Below, in pieces: positions 62,726-64,000 of a DNA stretch of 64,000 nt. How positions within the stretch are numbered: position 1 is the stretch's first letter; each line of letters starts with the position of its first letter. The translations under genes were made by a program, and so were the position numbers. Origin of the DNA: an uncultured Alistipes sp. (GTDB lineage Bacteria > Bacteroidota > Bacteroidia > Bacteroidales > Rikenellaceae). The notes under the pieces are model-generated. The model was not told the origin of the DNA. It worked only from the letters and a program-made list of their open reading frames with translations, and did not search any database. The DNA lies in the NCBI GenBank assembly GCA_944321945.1, contig CALUNE010000002.1:124001-188000 (forward strand). The letters run 5' to 3'.

Positions 62726-64000
62726 GCTTCCTCCTCGTCGCTCTTGGGTTTGTGATAGATGACCAGCAGTTTGTCGATGCGGGCGCCGTCCATGTCGACG
62801 ACCTCGAACGTGAAGCCGCGCCATTCGATCTTTTCGCCCGTCGTGGGGATGTGGCCCAGCAGGTCGAGAATCAGTCCGCTGACCGTGTTGTAGGCATTGG
62901 CCGGGATGTCGTCCTCGATGCCGTAAGCGGCCAGGAAGTCGTAGAAGGGGCACTGTCCGTCGATGAGCGAACTGCCGTCGTCGCGGCGGACGATGTCGGG
63001 CTCCTCGCGCGGATCGGGCAGTTCGCCGACCAGCGCCTCGAAGATGTCCTTCAGGGTGATGATGCCGCGCGTAACGCCGAATTCGTCGCAGATGATGCCG
63101 TAGCCGAGCTGTTCGGTGCGCAGCTGTTCGAGGGCATTGTAGACCTCGAACTCCTCGTGGAAGAACTTCCCGGGGGTGAGGATCGTGCGGATGTCGAATC
63201 CTGTCTGGTTGAGGTGGAGGAAGAGGTCCTTCAGATAGACCACGCCGAGCAGTTTGTCGAGGCTTCCGTCGCCGACCGGATAGCGGTTGTGGGGCGACTG
63301 GGCGACGATTCGGTTGATTTCGTCGACCGACATCGAGACGTCGATCCAGGCGATTTCGCTGCGGTGGGTCATGATCGATTCGACGGTTCGGTCGCCGAGC
63401 GAGAAGACGCGGCCGACGATCTGCTGTTCGACCTGCTGGACCTCGCCGTCCTCGGCGCCCTCCTGGATGATCGAGCGGATTTCGGCCTCGGTGACCTTGC
63501 TCTCGGTCTTCTGGAGTCCCAGCAGGCGGGTTATGCCGGAGGTGCTTTGGGCCAGCAGCCAGACGAACGGCGACGCGATGGTCGAGAGCAGGCTCATGGG
63601 CCGGGCAACGATCGAGGCGGCCTTTTCGGCGGCATTCATGCCGATGCGCTTGGGGACCAGCTCGCCGAAGATGATCGTCAGGTAGGTGACGACGATCACG
63701 ATGACGACCTGAGCGATGGCCGTGGCCGTGCGCAGCGGGATCCCCAGCCGGGCGAGTTCCTCGCCGAAGCGTGCGGCGAGCGTGTCGCCGGAGTAGATAC
63801 CCGTGAGGATGCCGATCAGTGTGATGCCGATCTGTACGGTGGAGAGGAAGCGGTCGGGATCCTTGGCCAGTCGCAGGGCCTGTCGGGCTCCGCGGCTGCC
63901 TTGGCGGGCCTGCATCTCGAGATTCGACTTGCGGGCCGACACGAGCGCCATTTCCGACATGGCGAAGAGCCCGTTGAGCAGAATCAGGAGGAGGATGATC
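62722..64000 (-). CDS. CNNM/CorC-family hemolysin-like transporter (5' end beyond window)
   Basis: Partial: the frame stays open to the right edge and the preceding codons (IILLLILLNGLFA) are the family's first membrane helix, so the true start is outside. The visible 426 residues hold the DUF21/CNNM membrane domain (MSEMALVSARKSNLEMQARQ; FGELVPKRIGMNAAEKAA), two CBS domains (IMTHRSEIAWIDVSMSVDEI; YGIICDEFGVTRGIITLKDI) and a C-terminal transporter-associated domain (SLIDGQCPFYDFLAAYGIED). Members act in magnesium or cobalt efflux or regulation. It precedes dusB and is coupled to it. Confidence 0.92.
   Translation of the reverse strand, partial: IILLLILLNGLFAMSEMALVSARKSNLEMQARQGSRGARQALRLAKDPDRFLSTVQIGITLIGILTGIYSGDTLAARFGEELARLGIPLRTATAIAQVVIVIVVTYLTIIFGELVPKRIGMNAAEKAASIVARPMSLLSTIASPFVWLLAQSTSGITRLLGLQKTESKVTEAEIRSIIQEGAEDGEVQQVEQQIVGRVFSLGDRTVESIMTHRSEIAWIDVSMSVDEINRIVAQSPHNRYPVGDGSLDKLLGVVYLKDLFLHLNQTGFDIRTILTPGKFFHEEFEVYNALEQLRTEQLGYGIICDEFGVTRGIITLKDIFEALVGELPDPREEPDIVRRDDGSSLIDGQCPFYDFLAAYGIEDDIPANAYNTVSGLILDLLGHIPTTGEKIEWRGFTFEVVDMDGARIDKLLVIYHKPKSDEEEA

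Noticed and set aside
1..64000. CRISPR arrays, prophage, insertion sequences, integrases
   Set aside because: No regularly spaced repeats with spacers, and no transposase, integrase or phage structural protein was found on either strand.

Overview
The window is a 64 kb piece of a GC-rich Bacteroidales chromosome, most like Alistipes or another Rikenellaceae. The placement is my inference. It rests on a SusC/SusD pair with satellite lipoproteins, families largely restricted to Bacteroidetes (DUF4294, DUF5606, DUF5689, DUF2795, DUF4251), repeated TAnnTTTG (-7) promoter elements instead of TATAAT, few Shine-Dalgarno sequences, and GC-rich third codon positions. No phage, transposon, integrase, rRNA or CRISPR array is visible. 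Most of the window is core chromosome, and the main accessory block is the SusC/D locus.

Layout. 1-7.5 kb: a glycosyltransferase, an MFS transporter, a TPR protein, era and ffh. 7.7-23.1 kb: one leftward locus, in transcription order SusC, SusD, two small lipoproteins, a terminator-like hairpin, two leucine-rich-repeat lipoproteins, a subtilisin-family lipoprotein, a DUF1573 protein and a small lipoprotein. There is no glycoside hydrolase, so I read it as a protein/peptide-acquisition locus. An 850-base AT-rich region lies upstream of it. 23.9-31.3 kb: DUF4294, a FlK-type thioesterase, an NhaD-like antiporter, tRNA-Gln(TTG), small membrane and TSCPD proteins, a lipoprotein aldose epimerase, yajC, a DUF1573 lipoprotein and nusB. 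31.4-43.4 kb: an HI0933-type flavoprotein, PduO-type cobalamin adenosyltransferase, a small EamA protein, DUF2795, a methyltransferase, an S1-domain protein, omega-amidase, uvrA, a DUF4251 protein, ispF and pepD. 43.5-48.6 kb: a porin, a TonB-receptor-like barrel and alanine dehydrogenase. 48.7-55.2 kb: the leucine operon leuA-leuC-leuD-(second LeuA-like gene)-leuB, preceded by a leader with a 21-codon reading frame. 55.4-64 kb: obg, two tandem DUF5689 lipoproteins, serB, an MscS channel, DUF5606, mgsA, dusB and a CorC/CNNM-type protein that runs off the right edge.

How the genes fit together. The SusC/D locus could form a surface machine: the lipoprotein protease cuts protein, the LRR and BACON lipoproteins bind it, SusD caps SusC and SusC imports the peptides. 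A run of nine Gs just after the SusC signal peptide could switch the importer on and off. The leu operon makes leucine, and its second LeuA-family enzyme may supply citramalate for isoleucine. era, ffh, yajC, nusB and obg are translation, export and ribosome functions spread among the metabolic genes. All functional calls come from reading the translated proteins; no database search was run.
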